Below, in pieces: positions 1-4,780 of a stretch of 5,192 nucleotides of DNA. The stretch comes from Acidobacteriota bacterium. Lineage in GTDB: Bacteria; Acidobacteriota; Vicinamibacteria; Vicinamibacterales; 2-12-FULL-66-21. The stretch is taken from positions 1 to 5,192 of the forward strand of contig JABFWM010000461.1 of NCBI GenBank assembly GCA_013362195.1. The letters are read 5' to 3'. How positions within the stretch are numbered: the first letter of the stretch is position 1; every line of letters starts with the position of its first letter. Made by a program: the position numbers and the translations under genes. Below the pieces are notes generated by a model. The model was not told where the DNA came from, ran no database searches, and was given only the letters and a program-made list of their open reading frames with translations.

Positions 1-206
1 ATCGCGCACGGCGCGGTATCGGCGTCATCCGACAGAATCACCGCCGACGCGCGCGTCGAGTGGAGGTGCGCCGCGTATCGGGGGTTGGCGAAGAACGTCA
101 GGTCGCCCGGTCCGGCGTCCTCGAGCGCCGCCACGCGGCGGATGTCGATCTCGCCGTCGCCATCGAGCCGGCACTCGAGGCGCTGCGCAAGGTCGCTGAG
201 TCTCAA
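1..206 (-). CDS. lpxD: LpxD, UDP-3-O-acylglucosamine N-acyltransferase, N-terminal part (runs off left edge)
   Basis: Sixty-eight codons read from a TTG at 206 toward the left edge. The protein begins MRLSDLAQRLECRLDGDGEI and continues through AGPGDLTFFANPRYAAHL to TRASAVIL. This is the typical LpxD N-terminal uridine-binding domain (an LSDLAQRL-like start, a GDG turn, a GDLTFFANPRY-like block, and an S/T-RASAVI block). LpxD adds the second 3-hydroxyacyl chain to UDP-3-O-acyl-glucosamine, the third step of lipid A synthesis in the cytoplasm. The left-handed beta-helix catalytic domain and its catalytic His lie outside the window. The start is forced: an in-frame TGA lies three codons upstream (213-215), and no ATG or GTG is available between. 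No Shine-Dalgarno is visible, but a TATACT box sits 9 bases before the TTG. The gene looks like the first of its transcript, leading left. Family assignment is confident; the unusual TTG start is a direct reading. Confidence 0.88.
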   Translation of the reverse strand, partial: MRLSDLAQRLECRLDGDGEIDIRRVAALEDAGPGDLTFFANPRYAAHLHSTRASAVILSDDADTAPCA

Positions 207-376
207 GGGAGTTCAAGTATATGCGACAGCCACGGGTCGCGGCCGACGGCTCGTCACCAGGATCATGAAGGTCTCGCAGACACAACCAGACATCTTCGCG
301 GTCCTGCTGTGTGGTTTTCGTACCGTCGTGAGGCTTCGTGGTGACCCGTCGGGCGTGGCCGTGAAGAGCGCCGCAA
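207..376. other. Intergenic gap between the KHE1-like gene and lpxD
   Basis: 170 bp with no convincing gene on either strand. The open frames across it are compositionally ordinary GC-rich readings with no recognisable motif. It should carry the end of the KHE1-like transcript and the lpxD promoter. A TATACT box is visible at 216-221. I see no strong terminator hairpin followed by T residues. Confidence 0.5.
216..221 (-). promoter_or_regulatory. Candidate -10 box for lpxD
   Basis: Read on the minus strand this is TATACT, a five-of-six match to TATAAT, in otherwise GC-rich DNA. It ends 9 bases before the TTG start, so transcription would begin about 3 bases ahead of the start codon. No good -35 hexamer is seen at 16-18 bp spacing. 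A near-leaderless lpxD mRNA is an inference. Confidence 0.4.
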
Positions 377-1066
377 TCAGGGAATCGCCGTGCGCTGAAA
401 GAACGCCGCCAGGTGCTCCAGCCTGAGCGTCGACGCGACCTCGTGGACGCGATCCGCGCGCGCCTCTGGCGGCATGCCGACCATGGCGCGGAGCGCGGTG
501 AGCGGTGCGCTCGCTGCCGCCGTCCACTCCACCTTGACGAGTCCCTGGCGTGCGCCGCGCACCGACAGGAAATGGCCGACGATCCGGAACGCGAAGTAGT
601 ACGCGACGACGTTCGGTCCGGGCAGCAGCATCAGCGCCGCCGACCCGACCAGGCCGAGGCTGTCGATCGCCAGCCAGAAGCGATGCCGCTCGAAGTCGCG
701 ATTGAGCTGCCGGCGCAGGATCTCGCGCGCGTGCGCCTCCGACAGGTCGTCGGGAAAGAGCAGCGCGGCCCCGGCGCGGCCGCGCAGCTGCCAGAGCAGC
801 CGCTGCTCCGCAATCGACTCCGCAACGTAGCGCATCGTCCGCGCCCGGACGCGCGACATGAAGCCGCGCGGCGCCGGGTCGCTGGCCGCCCCGTGCCGGC
901 GCTCGCGCTCCGCCTCGGCGAGCAGCTCGCGGAAGCGATGCACGAGCCGCCGCACGAATCCCGTCGGCGGCGTGGGATCGGTCGCCTGCGGTTCGTCCGG
1001 CTCTTCGCAATACAACTCGTAGCGATCGCGCGCGACCGGGACCAGGAACACGTCCATCGAAGCCAT
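377..1066 (-). CDS. Uncharacterised two-helix membrane protein, Mit_KHE1-like C-terminal region
   Basis: A 229-residue protein from the ATG at 1066 (MASMDVFLVPV); the ATG at 1057 (MDVFLVPV) is an equally plausible start. The frame stays open to 1255, but that extension would overlap the divergent gene's promoter and N-terminus and is rejected. Visible parts: a short N-terminal beta-like stretch (DVFLVPVARDRYELYCEEP), a charged helical stretch (about 37-60, RELLAEAERERR), a second helical region (70-95, containing VAESIAEQRLLW), then ERHRFW at 126-131. Two hydrophobic segments follow (about 131-148 and 152-167), linked by LPGPNVVAYY and closed by FRIVGHFLSVRGARQGL. The His-Arg, hydrophobic hairpin, P-N-x-x-x-Y-Y, R-x-x-x-H and RGARQ order resembles PF10173, the mitochondrial K+/H+ exchange-related family. 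I infer a distant relationship from memory of that pattern only. No enzymatic motif is seen and the function is unknown. It appears monocistronic, and the stop at 377 is followed by a 170-bp gap before lpxD. Confidence 0.72.
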   Translation of the reverse strand: MASMDVFLVPVARDRYELYCEEPDEPQATDPTPPTGFVRRLVHRFRELLAEAERERRHGAASDPAPRGFMSRVRARTMRYVAESIAEQRLLWQLRGRAGAALLFPDDLSEAHAREILRRQLNRDFERHRFWLAIDSLGLVGSAALMLLPGPNVVAYYFAFRIVGHFLSVRGARQGLVKVEWTAAASAPLTALRAMVGMPPEARADRVHEVASTLRLEHLAAFFQRTAIP

Positions 1067-1071
1067 CAACG

Positions 1072-1077
1072 ATAACA
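1072..1077 (-). promoter_or_regulatory. Candidate -10 box for the KHE1-like gene
   Basis: On the minus strand this reads TGTTAT (four of six to TATAAT), ending 5 bases before the ATG at 1066. If used, the mRNA would start at or next to that ATG (leaderless), or give an 8-base leader for the ATG at 1057. The -35 region would overlap that of the divergent gene (TTGACA at 1096-1101). Weak on its own. Confidence 0.28.
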
Positions 1078-1095
1078 CTGGTGCCCCAGTTCCCC

Positions 1096-1125
1096 TTGAC
1101 ACTCGGTCGACGGGGTTCCTAACAT
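1096..1125 (+). promoter_or_regulatory. Sigma-70-type promoter for the secreted repeat protein
   Basis: A perfect TTGACA at 1096-1101, an 18-bp spacer, then TAACAT at 1120-1125 (four of six to TATAAT). The -10 ends only 5 bases before the ATG at 1131, so the predicted transcription start falls on or next to the start codon. This is the best complete promoter in the window and points to a leaderless mRNA. There is no ribosome binding site in the remaining space. Confidence 0.55.
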
Positions 1126-1130
1126 CGCGC

Positions 1131-1691
1131 ATGCGATCCGCGTGGCTGCTCGCCATCGCCTTGACGATGCAGGCGCCTGCGCCCATCGCGCTGCGCATTC
1201 GCGTCTTCAGCGGGCTGGACGAGGTCACCGGCGACACGCGCGTCACGGTTTTCAAGGCGGGCGATCGACAGGGGCCGGTGTCCGAGTCACGTCCGGGTCT
1301 GGCGGTCGAGGCAGCGGTCGCGCCGGGATCGTACGACGCGCAGGCGATTCAGGAACGCGACGGACGCGTGGTCGCCATCAAGTGGGCAGAGCGCCTGCTC
1401 GTCATGCCGTATCCGGACGAAGCCGGACGGCACCTCGAAGTGATTAACATGAAGAGCGGATTCGGCGCGCTGGAAGTGCGCAGCCCTGAGCCGGGCACGA
1501 CGGAGGTGGCGATCTTCTCCGCGGGTTCGCGCCAGCAGGAAGCCGCAGGGCCGCTCGCCGGGCCCGATTACACGCTGTTCGTCGTGCCGGCCGGACGCTA
1601 CGATTTGCGCGTCAGCCGGCACGGACAGATGACGTGGCACCCCGACGTCGAGGTGCCGCTGGATCGCACGCGGTTCTGGCTGGTTCCGTAG
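1131..1691 (+). CDS. Small secreted or lipid-free envelope protein with two beta-rich repeats, unknown function
   Basis: A 186-residue protein. The N-terminus (MRSAWLLAIALTMQAPAPIA) has one basic residue, a hydrophobic core and an Ala/Pro-rich c-region, fitting a Sec signal peptide cleaved near residues 14-20. There is no lipobox Cys; the protein has no Cys at all. The mature part shows two similar units. The first covers about 37-72 (VTVFKAGDRQGP, then VAPGSYDAQAIQ); the second covers about 124-161 (VAIFSAGSRQQE, then VPAGRYDLRVS). Each has a beta strand, an F-x-AG-x-R turn, a linker, and an APG/PAG-(S/R)-YD turn into another strand, about 87 residues apart. The G-x-Y-x-x-x-x turns recall PEGA and carboxypeptidase-regulatory-like Ig-fold domains in periplasmic proteins. 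That resemblance is inferred. No catalytic motif is visible. It has its own promoter directly upstream and a hairpin at its stop, so it is probably monocistronic. Confidence 0.72.
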   Translation: MRSAWLLAIALTMQAPAPIALRIRVFSGLDEVTGDTRVTVFKAGDRQGPVSESRPGLAVEAAVAPGSYDAQAIQERDGRVVAIKWAERLLVMPYPDEAGRHLEVINMKSGFGALEVRSPEPGTTEVAIFSAGSRQQEAAGPLAGPDYTLFVVPAGRYDLRVSRHGQMTWHPDVEVPLDRTRFWLVP

Positions 1692-1715
1692 CGGACTCGG
1701 GGATCCCCGAGCCGC
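1691..1715. terminator. Hairpin between two convergent genes, possible bidirectional terminator
   Basis: A perfect inverted repeat, CTCGGGGATCCCCGAG, spans 1696-1711 (six-pair stem with a GATC loop). It is extended by GCGG at 1691-1694 pairing with CCGC at 1712-1715 across a single bulged A. It begins on the last base of the secreted-protein stop codon and lies 24 bp beyond the stop of the convergent mini membrane gene. No T-run follows on either strand, so it is not a classical intrinsic terminator; it may still stop transcription or protect the 3' ends. Confidence 0.45.
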
Positions 1716-1738
1716 ATGGGGCGAGGACGCGGACGCCG

Positions 1739-1882
1739 TTACACCCGGCGTCCAGTCAGCAGGCGCAGCACGATGACGACGAGCGCGACGACGAGCAGGA
1801 TGTGGATGAGTCCGCCCGCGACGTGCATCGTGAACCCCAGCAACCACAAAATCAGCAGCAGTACGACGATGGTCCACAGCAT
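1739..1882 (-). CDS. lmo0937/DUF5670-like mini membrane protein, 47 residues
   Basis: A 47-residue frame starts at the ATG at 1882 and stops with TAA at 1739-1741. It begins MLWTIVVLLLILWLLGF, continues MHVAGGLIHILLVVALVV, and ends RLLTGRRV. This is the pattern of the lmo0937 family (DUF5670): a start like ML-x-T-I, a first membrane helix rich in Leu with a W-L-L-G, a GG-(L/F)-IH-(I/L)-LLV turn into a second helix, and a basic R-x-x-x-GRR tail. The two helices are residues about 3-18 and 24-41, with short polar ends. A perfect AGGAGG lies 5 bases before the ATG, strongly supporting translation. The cellular role of the family is not established; it is often linked to stress-responsive envelope genes, which is a general impression and not shown here. 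The gene is convergent with the secreted-protein gene and divergent from mgtC. Confidence 0.85.
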   Translation of the reverse strand: MLWTIVVLLLILWLLGFTMHVAGGLIHILLVVALVVIVLRLLTGRRV

Positions 1883-1887
1883 CACAG

Positions 1888-1893
1888 CCTCCT
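1888..1893 (-). promoter_or_regulatory. Perfect Shine-Dalgarno for the mini membrane protein
   Basis: The minus strand reads AGGAGG followed by CTGTG and then the ATG at 1882. This fixes the start of the 47-codon gene. It is the only full-strength ribosome binding site in the window, in contrast to the neighbours with no visible site. Confidence 0.8.
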
Positions 1894-1938
1894 GACGACG
1901 TCTGCTGCAAGCCAAGTACCACCGGACTGAGCTGAACG

Positions 1939-2427
1939 ATGGTCCCTCTGAGCGACGCGGAACTGATTCAGCGGCTGCTGCTCGCGGCTGCGGTGGGCGC
2001 GCTGCTCGGGGCCGAGCGCGAACTGCGGCGGAAGAGCGCCGGGTTCCGGACGAACATCCTCATCGCGATGGGGTCGGCGCTCTTTACGATCGTGTCGATG
2101 ACGCTGGCGCCGAACGCGTCCGATCCCACGCGCATGGCCGCGCAGATCGTCACCGGCATCGGGTTCCTGGGCGCGGGCGTGATCCTGCACAACGACAACC
2201 GCGTGCAGGGCCTGACCACGGCGGCGACGGTCTGGGTCAATGCCGCGCTCGGCGTCGCGGCCGGCGGCGGCCAGTATCGCGTCGCAGTGCTCGGCGCGGC
2301 CATCACGCTGTCGGTGCTGCTGATCCTCGGCCCGCTCGAGCGCGCCATTGAACGCCGCGCAATGAAGGCCGACGGAGGGAACGGCGCCGCGGGGCAAAGA
2401 GCAACCCGGGAAGAACCGTATAAATAA
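1939..2427 (+). CDS. Short MgtC/SapB-family inner membrane protein
   Basis: A 162-residue protein with the MgtC family blocks in order: GALLGAERELRRKSAGFRTN (20-39), ILIAMGSALFTIVS (40-53), QIVTGIGFLGAGVILH (69-84) and VQGLTTAATVWVNAALGVAAG (89-109). A last hydrophobic helix follows (about 114-131). About five membrane helices are predicted. It is the short form: it ends with a roughly 30-residue polar, charged tail (ERAIERRAMKADG onward) and lacks the ACT-like C-terminal domain of Salmonella MgtC, making it closer to SapB/YhiD. In enteric pathogens MgtC inhibits F-type ATP synthase and supports growth in low Mg2+ and in macrophages; in free-living bacteria the role of the short forms is unclear. 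The ATG at 1939 is the natural start before helix 1, although no strong ribosome binding site is seen. No Mg2+ riboswitch or leader can fit in the 56-bp upstream gap. Confidence 0.9.
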   Translation: MVPLSDAELIQRLLLAAAVGALLGAERELRRKSAGFRTNILIAMGSALFTIVSMTLAPNASDPTRMAAQIVTGIGFLGAGVILHNDNRVQGLTTAATVWVNAALGVAAGGGQYRVAVLGAAITLSVLLILGPLERAIERRAMKADGGNGAAGQRATREEPYK

Positions 2428-2448
2428 GGTACTGGCGTTCTCCGTTCC

Positions 2449-3327
2449 TCAGCGCCGCACCTGGCGCACCACGCGCGGCGCCTGCAGCGGAAGCGGCGGC
2501 TTGCCGGCGTCGACCCAGGCGGCGGCCATCACCGAGGCGACGCCGGTGATCGCCTGCGACAGGCGCTTTTCCAGGATCGGCCGCGTCTTCTCCAGCAGCG
2601 CGTCGAAATACGCCTCGTCGTATTCGTTTTTGCCCTGCACGGCCGCGCGGTCCGCGGCAAGAATTGGCTCGACGAAGCTGAAGCTGTCCGTGAGCGTCGC
2701 AAAGACGAACTCGCGCACGTTGGCGATCGGCTGAACGGGATCGGGCGCGACGCGCAGGCGATCGACGGCGCGTTCGAACAGCTCGGTCTCGAAGCGTGCG
2801 TGGATGCCCTGCTGCCCCGTCAATTGGCCATCGTAATTGACGGCGGCATGGAAGGGCTGAAACGCATCGCCGACGTAATGCGCGATTACCGCGGAAAACA
2901 GCTTGATGTCATCGCGCGCGTAGGGCGTGGTCTGCTTGAACGCCTCGCGCAGCCGCGCGTAGATCTCCTCGGTCCGCCACGGCAGCACCCCGTTCTTCGT
3001 GACGAAGTCGGCCCCGCGCGCGGCGACCGCCTGCCGGTAGTCGTGCGGAAGCGCCTTGAAGGGGAACGGGCCGTAGGCGTCCATGTCGAGGAAGTGCCGC
3101 GGCGGTTCCTCGGTGAACCCGATGGTGCGGTACGTATCCGGATCGATGGAATGCTCGACGAGGGTCGTGCGGTAGACGTCGAAGAACGGCCGGATCTCCG
3201 CCGGCAGCAGCGCGACGGCTCGTTCGGTGATGAACCTGTGGACGCTGAAGCCCCACGCGTGCAGCGGCGCGGGACGCGCGGCGCTCAGCGCCAGCGCGAG
3301 CACCACCACTGGCATCGATGTGCGCAT
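2449..3327 (-). CDS. Secreted zinc-dependent phospholipase C / S1-P1 nuclease superfamily enzyme
   Basis: A 292-residue exported protein. Residues 1-24 (MRTSMPVVVLALALSAARPA, then PLHA) form a Sec signal peptide; cleavage after LHA leaves Trp25 as the mature N-terminus, which in this superfamily supplies zinc ligands through its amino and carbonyl groups. Other trinuclear-zinc ligands are visible: His30 (mature position 6, as in nuclease P1), probably Asp64, His78 (in PPRHFLD), His150 and Asp154 (HYVGDAFQPFH), His160, His176 and Glu180 (GIHARFE). Ligand spacing H-x3-D-x5-H matches the family. The final ligand is Glu, as in Bacillus cereus phospholipase C, not Asp as in P1 nuclease. The protein should hydrolyse phosphodiester bonds in the periplasm or outside the cell, in lipids or in RNA/ssDNA; the substrate cannot be chosen from sequence. 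It is convergent with the MgtC-family gene (21-bp gap) and divergent from nfo (26 bp). Confidence 0.9.
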   Translation of the reverse strand: MRTSMPVVVLALALSAARPAPLHAWGFSVHRFITERAVALLPAEIRPFFDVYRTTLVEHSIDPDTYRTIGFTEEPPRHFLDMDAYGPFPFKALPHDYRQAVAARGADFVTKNGVLPWRTEEIYARLREAFKQTTPYARDDIKLFSAVIAHYVGDAFQPFHAAVNYDGQLTGQQGIHARFETELFERAVDRLRVAPDPVQPIANVREFVFATLTDSFSFVEPILAADRAAVQGKNEYDEAYFDALLEKTRPILEKRLSQAITGVASVMAAAWVDAGKPPLPLQAPRVVRQVRR

Positions 3328-3333
3328 GACCGC

Positions 3334-3339
3334 TACATT
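3334..3339 (+). promoter_or_regulatory. Candidate -10 box for nfo
   Basis: TACATT, four of six to TATAAT, lies 14 bases before the nfo ATG, giving a leader of about 8 bases. A purine-rich GAGAGATGAG follows and could serve as a weak ribosome binding site. Any -35 element would lie inside the start of the neighbouring zinc-enzyme gene; none is convincing. Confidence 0.3.
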
Positions 3340-3340
3340 A
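3335..3340 (-). promoter_or_regulatory. Candidate -10 box for the zinc phospholipase/nuclease gene
   Basis: The minus strand reads TAATGT, ending 7 bases before the ATG at 3327, which places the predicted transcription start next to the start codon. It fits TANNNT but matches TATAAT at only three positions. No -35 is evident. It overlaps the candidate -10 box of nfo on the opposite strand. Confidence 0.3.
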
Positions 3341-3353
3341 CACGAGAGATGAG

Positions 3354-4262
3354 ATGCCCCGCATAGGCGCGCACCTGTCGATCGCCGGCGGCCTGTGGCG
3401 CGCCGTCGATCGCGCCGAGGCGAGCGGCTGCGAGGCGCTGCAGATCTTCACGAAGTCGGCCGGCCAGTGGCGCGCGCGCGAGCTGCCGGACGAAGAGGTC
3501 GCGCGGTTTCGCCAGCGCGTGCGCGAGACGCGCATTCATCCCGTCATCGCGCACAACAGCTATTTGATCAATGTCGCGGCCGCCGACGTCGATCTGCGCC
3601 GCAGGTCGATCGCGGCGCTCGCCGACGAGCTGGATCGCGCCGAACGCCTGGGCCTCGCGGGCCTGGTCATGCATCCCGGCGCCTACACGTCGGGGCACGA
3701 AGCACACGGGCTGCGCCTCGTCGCCGACGCGCTGGCGGCGATCTTCGAGTCGCGGCCCGACGGCAAGACGATGATCGTGCTCGAGCACACCGCGGGCCAG
3801 GGCACCAATCTCGGACACCGGTTCGAGCACCTCGCCGCGATCATCGACGTGCTCGGCGGGACGGCGCGGGTGGGCGTGTGCCTCGACACGTGTCATCTGC
3901 TCACCGCGGGCTACGACATCTGTTCCGAGCAGGGATATCAGGACACGTTCCGCGCCTTCGGCCGCATCGTCGGATTTTCGCGGCTGAAGGCGTTTCACCT
4001 GAATGATTCCAAGAAGCCGTGCGCGAGCCGCGTCGATCGTCACGAGCACATCGGCCGGGGCTGCCTCGGGCTCGAGCCGTTCCGCCGGCTGCTGAACGAC
4101 CGCCGGTTCGCGAAGCTGCCGATGCTCCTCGAGACGCCGAAGCTGGAGACGCCCGAGAGCCGGCGGCGCAGCGACATCGACCCGCTCGACAAGATGAACC
4201 TGGCGACGCTGCGGGGGTTGCTCGTTCAGTCCTCGCCGAAGACCACCGCGTCGAACCGGTAG
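3354..4262 (+). CDS. nfo: Endonuclease IV, AP endonuclease
   Basis: A 302-residue TIM-barrel enzyme that cuts 5' to abasic sites in DNA and trims blocked 3' ends for base excision repair in the cytoplasm. It starts MPRIGAHLSIAGGLWRAV, the family's GAH(V/L)S-x-x-GG opening. All nine ligands of the three-zinc centre can be placed: His67 (IAHNSY), His107 (MHPGAY), Glu144 (LEHTAGQG), Asp178 and His181 (LDTCHLLTAGYD), His215 (FHLNDSK), Asp228 and His230 (VDRHEHIGRG), and Glu260 (LLETPK). The three ProSite-type signatures of the family are all recognisable. Length is slightly above the E. coli enzyme (285 residues), largely from a C-terminal tail (VQSSPKTTASNR) that overlaps the end of the convergent AMMECR1-type gene by 37 bp. 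It is divergent from the exported zinc enzyme and so probably transcribed alone. Confidence 0.97.
   Translation: MPRIGAHLSIAGGLWRAVDRAEASGCEALQIFTKSAGQWRARELPDEEVARFRQRVRETRIHPVIAHNSYLINVAAADVDLRRRSIAALADELDRAERLGLAGLVMHPGAYTSGHEAHGLRLVADALAAIFESRPDGKTMIVLEHTAGQGTNLGHRFEHLAAIIDVLGGTARVGVCLDTCHLLTAGYDICSEQGYQDTFRAFGRIVGFSRLKAFHLNDSKKPCASRVDRHEHIGRGCLGLEPFRRLLNDRRFAKLPMLLETPKLETPESRRRSDIDPLDKMNLATLRGLLVQSSPKTTASNR
4226..4262. other. 37-bp tail-to-tail overlap of nfo and the AMMECR1-like gene
   Basis: The last 12 codons of nfo (including its stop) and of the AMMECR1-like gene are read from opposite strands of the same 37 bp. No terminator can lie between them, so each transcript must run antisense into its neighbour. 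Confidence 0.85.
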
Positions 4263-4780
4263 ACGTTTGCGCCGCATTTCCACGCGTCGGCGGGGAGGCC
4301 CGCCTTGCGGCAGGTGTGCGCGAGGAACTCGTCGCGGTCCCAGTGCCACTCCGTCGCCACTTGCGGCAGGAGCAGGCCGCGGCGCCAGCCCTTCTCGACG
4401 ACGAGACCGTGGCGTCCGATGACAAGGGCGGCCGGGTCGTGCGGGTCGATCGGTTCGAGCGGCCCGAGGATGGACACTTCGACGCTGATCTGGGGAAGCT
4501 CCGACGGGTGTACCGGCGCGAACCGCGGGTCCTCGTGGGCCGTGCTGCGCGCCAGCCGCGCTACTTCTTCAGCGAGCGAGTGCCGGCACTCGAGGGTCCC
4601 GAGACAGCCCCGCAGCTCGCCGCTGCGCTTGAGCGTGACGAACGCGCCGGACGCCGTGGGTAAGTCCACCACCAGGGCGTGACCCGGGCCGGGGTCCGAC
4701 GCGGTCGGCTCGGTCACTTGCGCGAGGACCGCCGCGCGCGCGATCTCGATCAGGGCCCGCTTCTGATCCTCAGTGAACAT
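4226..4780 (-). CDS. AMMECR1-like protein (AmmeMemoRadiSam system protein A)
   Basis: A 184-residue protein from the ATG at 4780 (MFTEDQKRALIEIARAAV). The frame is open further upstream, but that part overlaps the MEMO-like gene and shows no family similarity. The hallmark AMMECR1 motif is present (LRGCLGT, 56-62), preceded by GAFVTL and followed by AHEDPRF (81-87), the ISVEVSILGPLEPI strand, GLVVEKGWRRGLLLPQVA (125-142), the EFLAHTCRKAGL helix, and VYRFDAVVF at the C-terminus. Length is normal for the family. The Cys at 59 in the motif is the most conserved candidate functional residue. In bacteria and archaea this family is encoded with a MEMO-like protein and a radical SAM protein; the reaction is not established. 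It overlaps the end of the MEMO-like gene by 11 bp, suggesting translational coupling. Its own stop lies inside the last codons of the convergent nfo. Confidence 0.92.
   Translation of the reverse strand: MFTEDQKRALIEIARAAVLAQVTEPTASDPGPGHALVVDLPTASGAFVTLKRSGELRGCLGTLECRHSLAEEVARLARSTAHEDPRFAPVHPSELPQISVEVSILGPLEPIDPHDPAALVIGRHGLVVEKGWRRGLLLPQVATEWHWDRDEFLAHTCRKAGLPADAWKCGANVYRFDAVVFGED

Noticed and set aside
413..1075. A 220-codon plus-strand frame across the KHE1-like gene
   Set aside because: Arg/Ala-rich with no motif, no signal and no start context. The minus-strand reading has ordered hydrophobic helices and a conserved-looking core.
1067..1255. N-terminal extension of the KHE1-like protein to an ATG at 1255
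   Set aside because: It would cross the TTGACA promoter and the first 40 codons of the divergent gene. The added 63 residues look non-coding, and MDVFLVPV is a natural N-terminus.
1287..1922. A 211-codon minus-strand frame over the secreted protein and the gap
   Set aside because: It is antisense to a gene with a signal peptide, repeats and a strong promoter, and conflicts with the 47-codon membrane gene that has a perfect ribosome binding site. Its sequence is Arg/His/Ala-rich without motifs.
1883..1938. Mg2+ sensing leader or riboswitch ahead of the MgtC-family gene
   Set aside because: The whole gap to the divergent mini gene is 56 bp, too short for a known Mg2+ leader, and no stable paired structure is seen.
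2419..2428. TATAAATAAG as a promoter -10 or AT-rich regulatory site
   Set aside because: It consists of the last codons and stop of the MgtC-family gene, and no gene starts downstream on that strand.
2378..2448. Inverted repeat GGAACGG / CCGTTCC around the MgtC-family stop
   Set aside because: Only seven pairs with a 57-base loop, one arm inside the coding sequence. Too weak to call a terminator.
3333..4349. A 338-codon open frame on the minus strand across nfo
   Set aside because: It is longer than nfo but antisense to it. nfo carries all nine zinc ligands, while the antisense reading has only Arg/Ala/Gly-rich sequence typical of GC-rich shadow frames.
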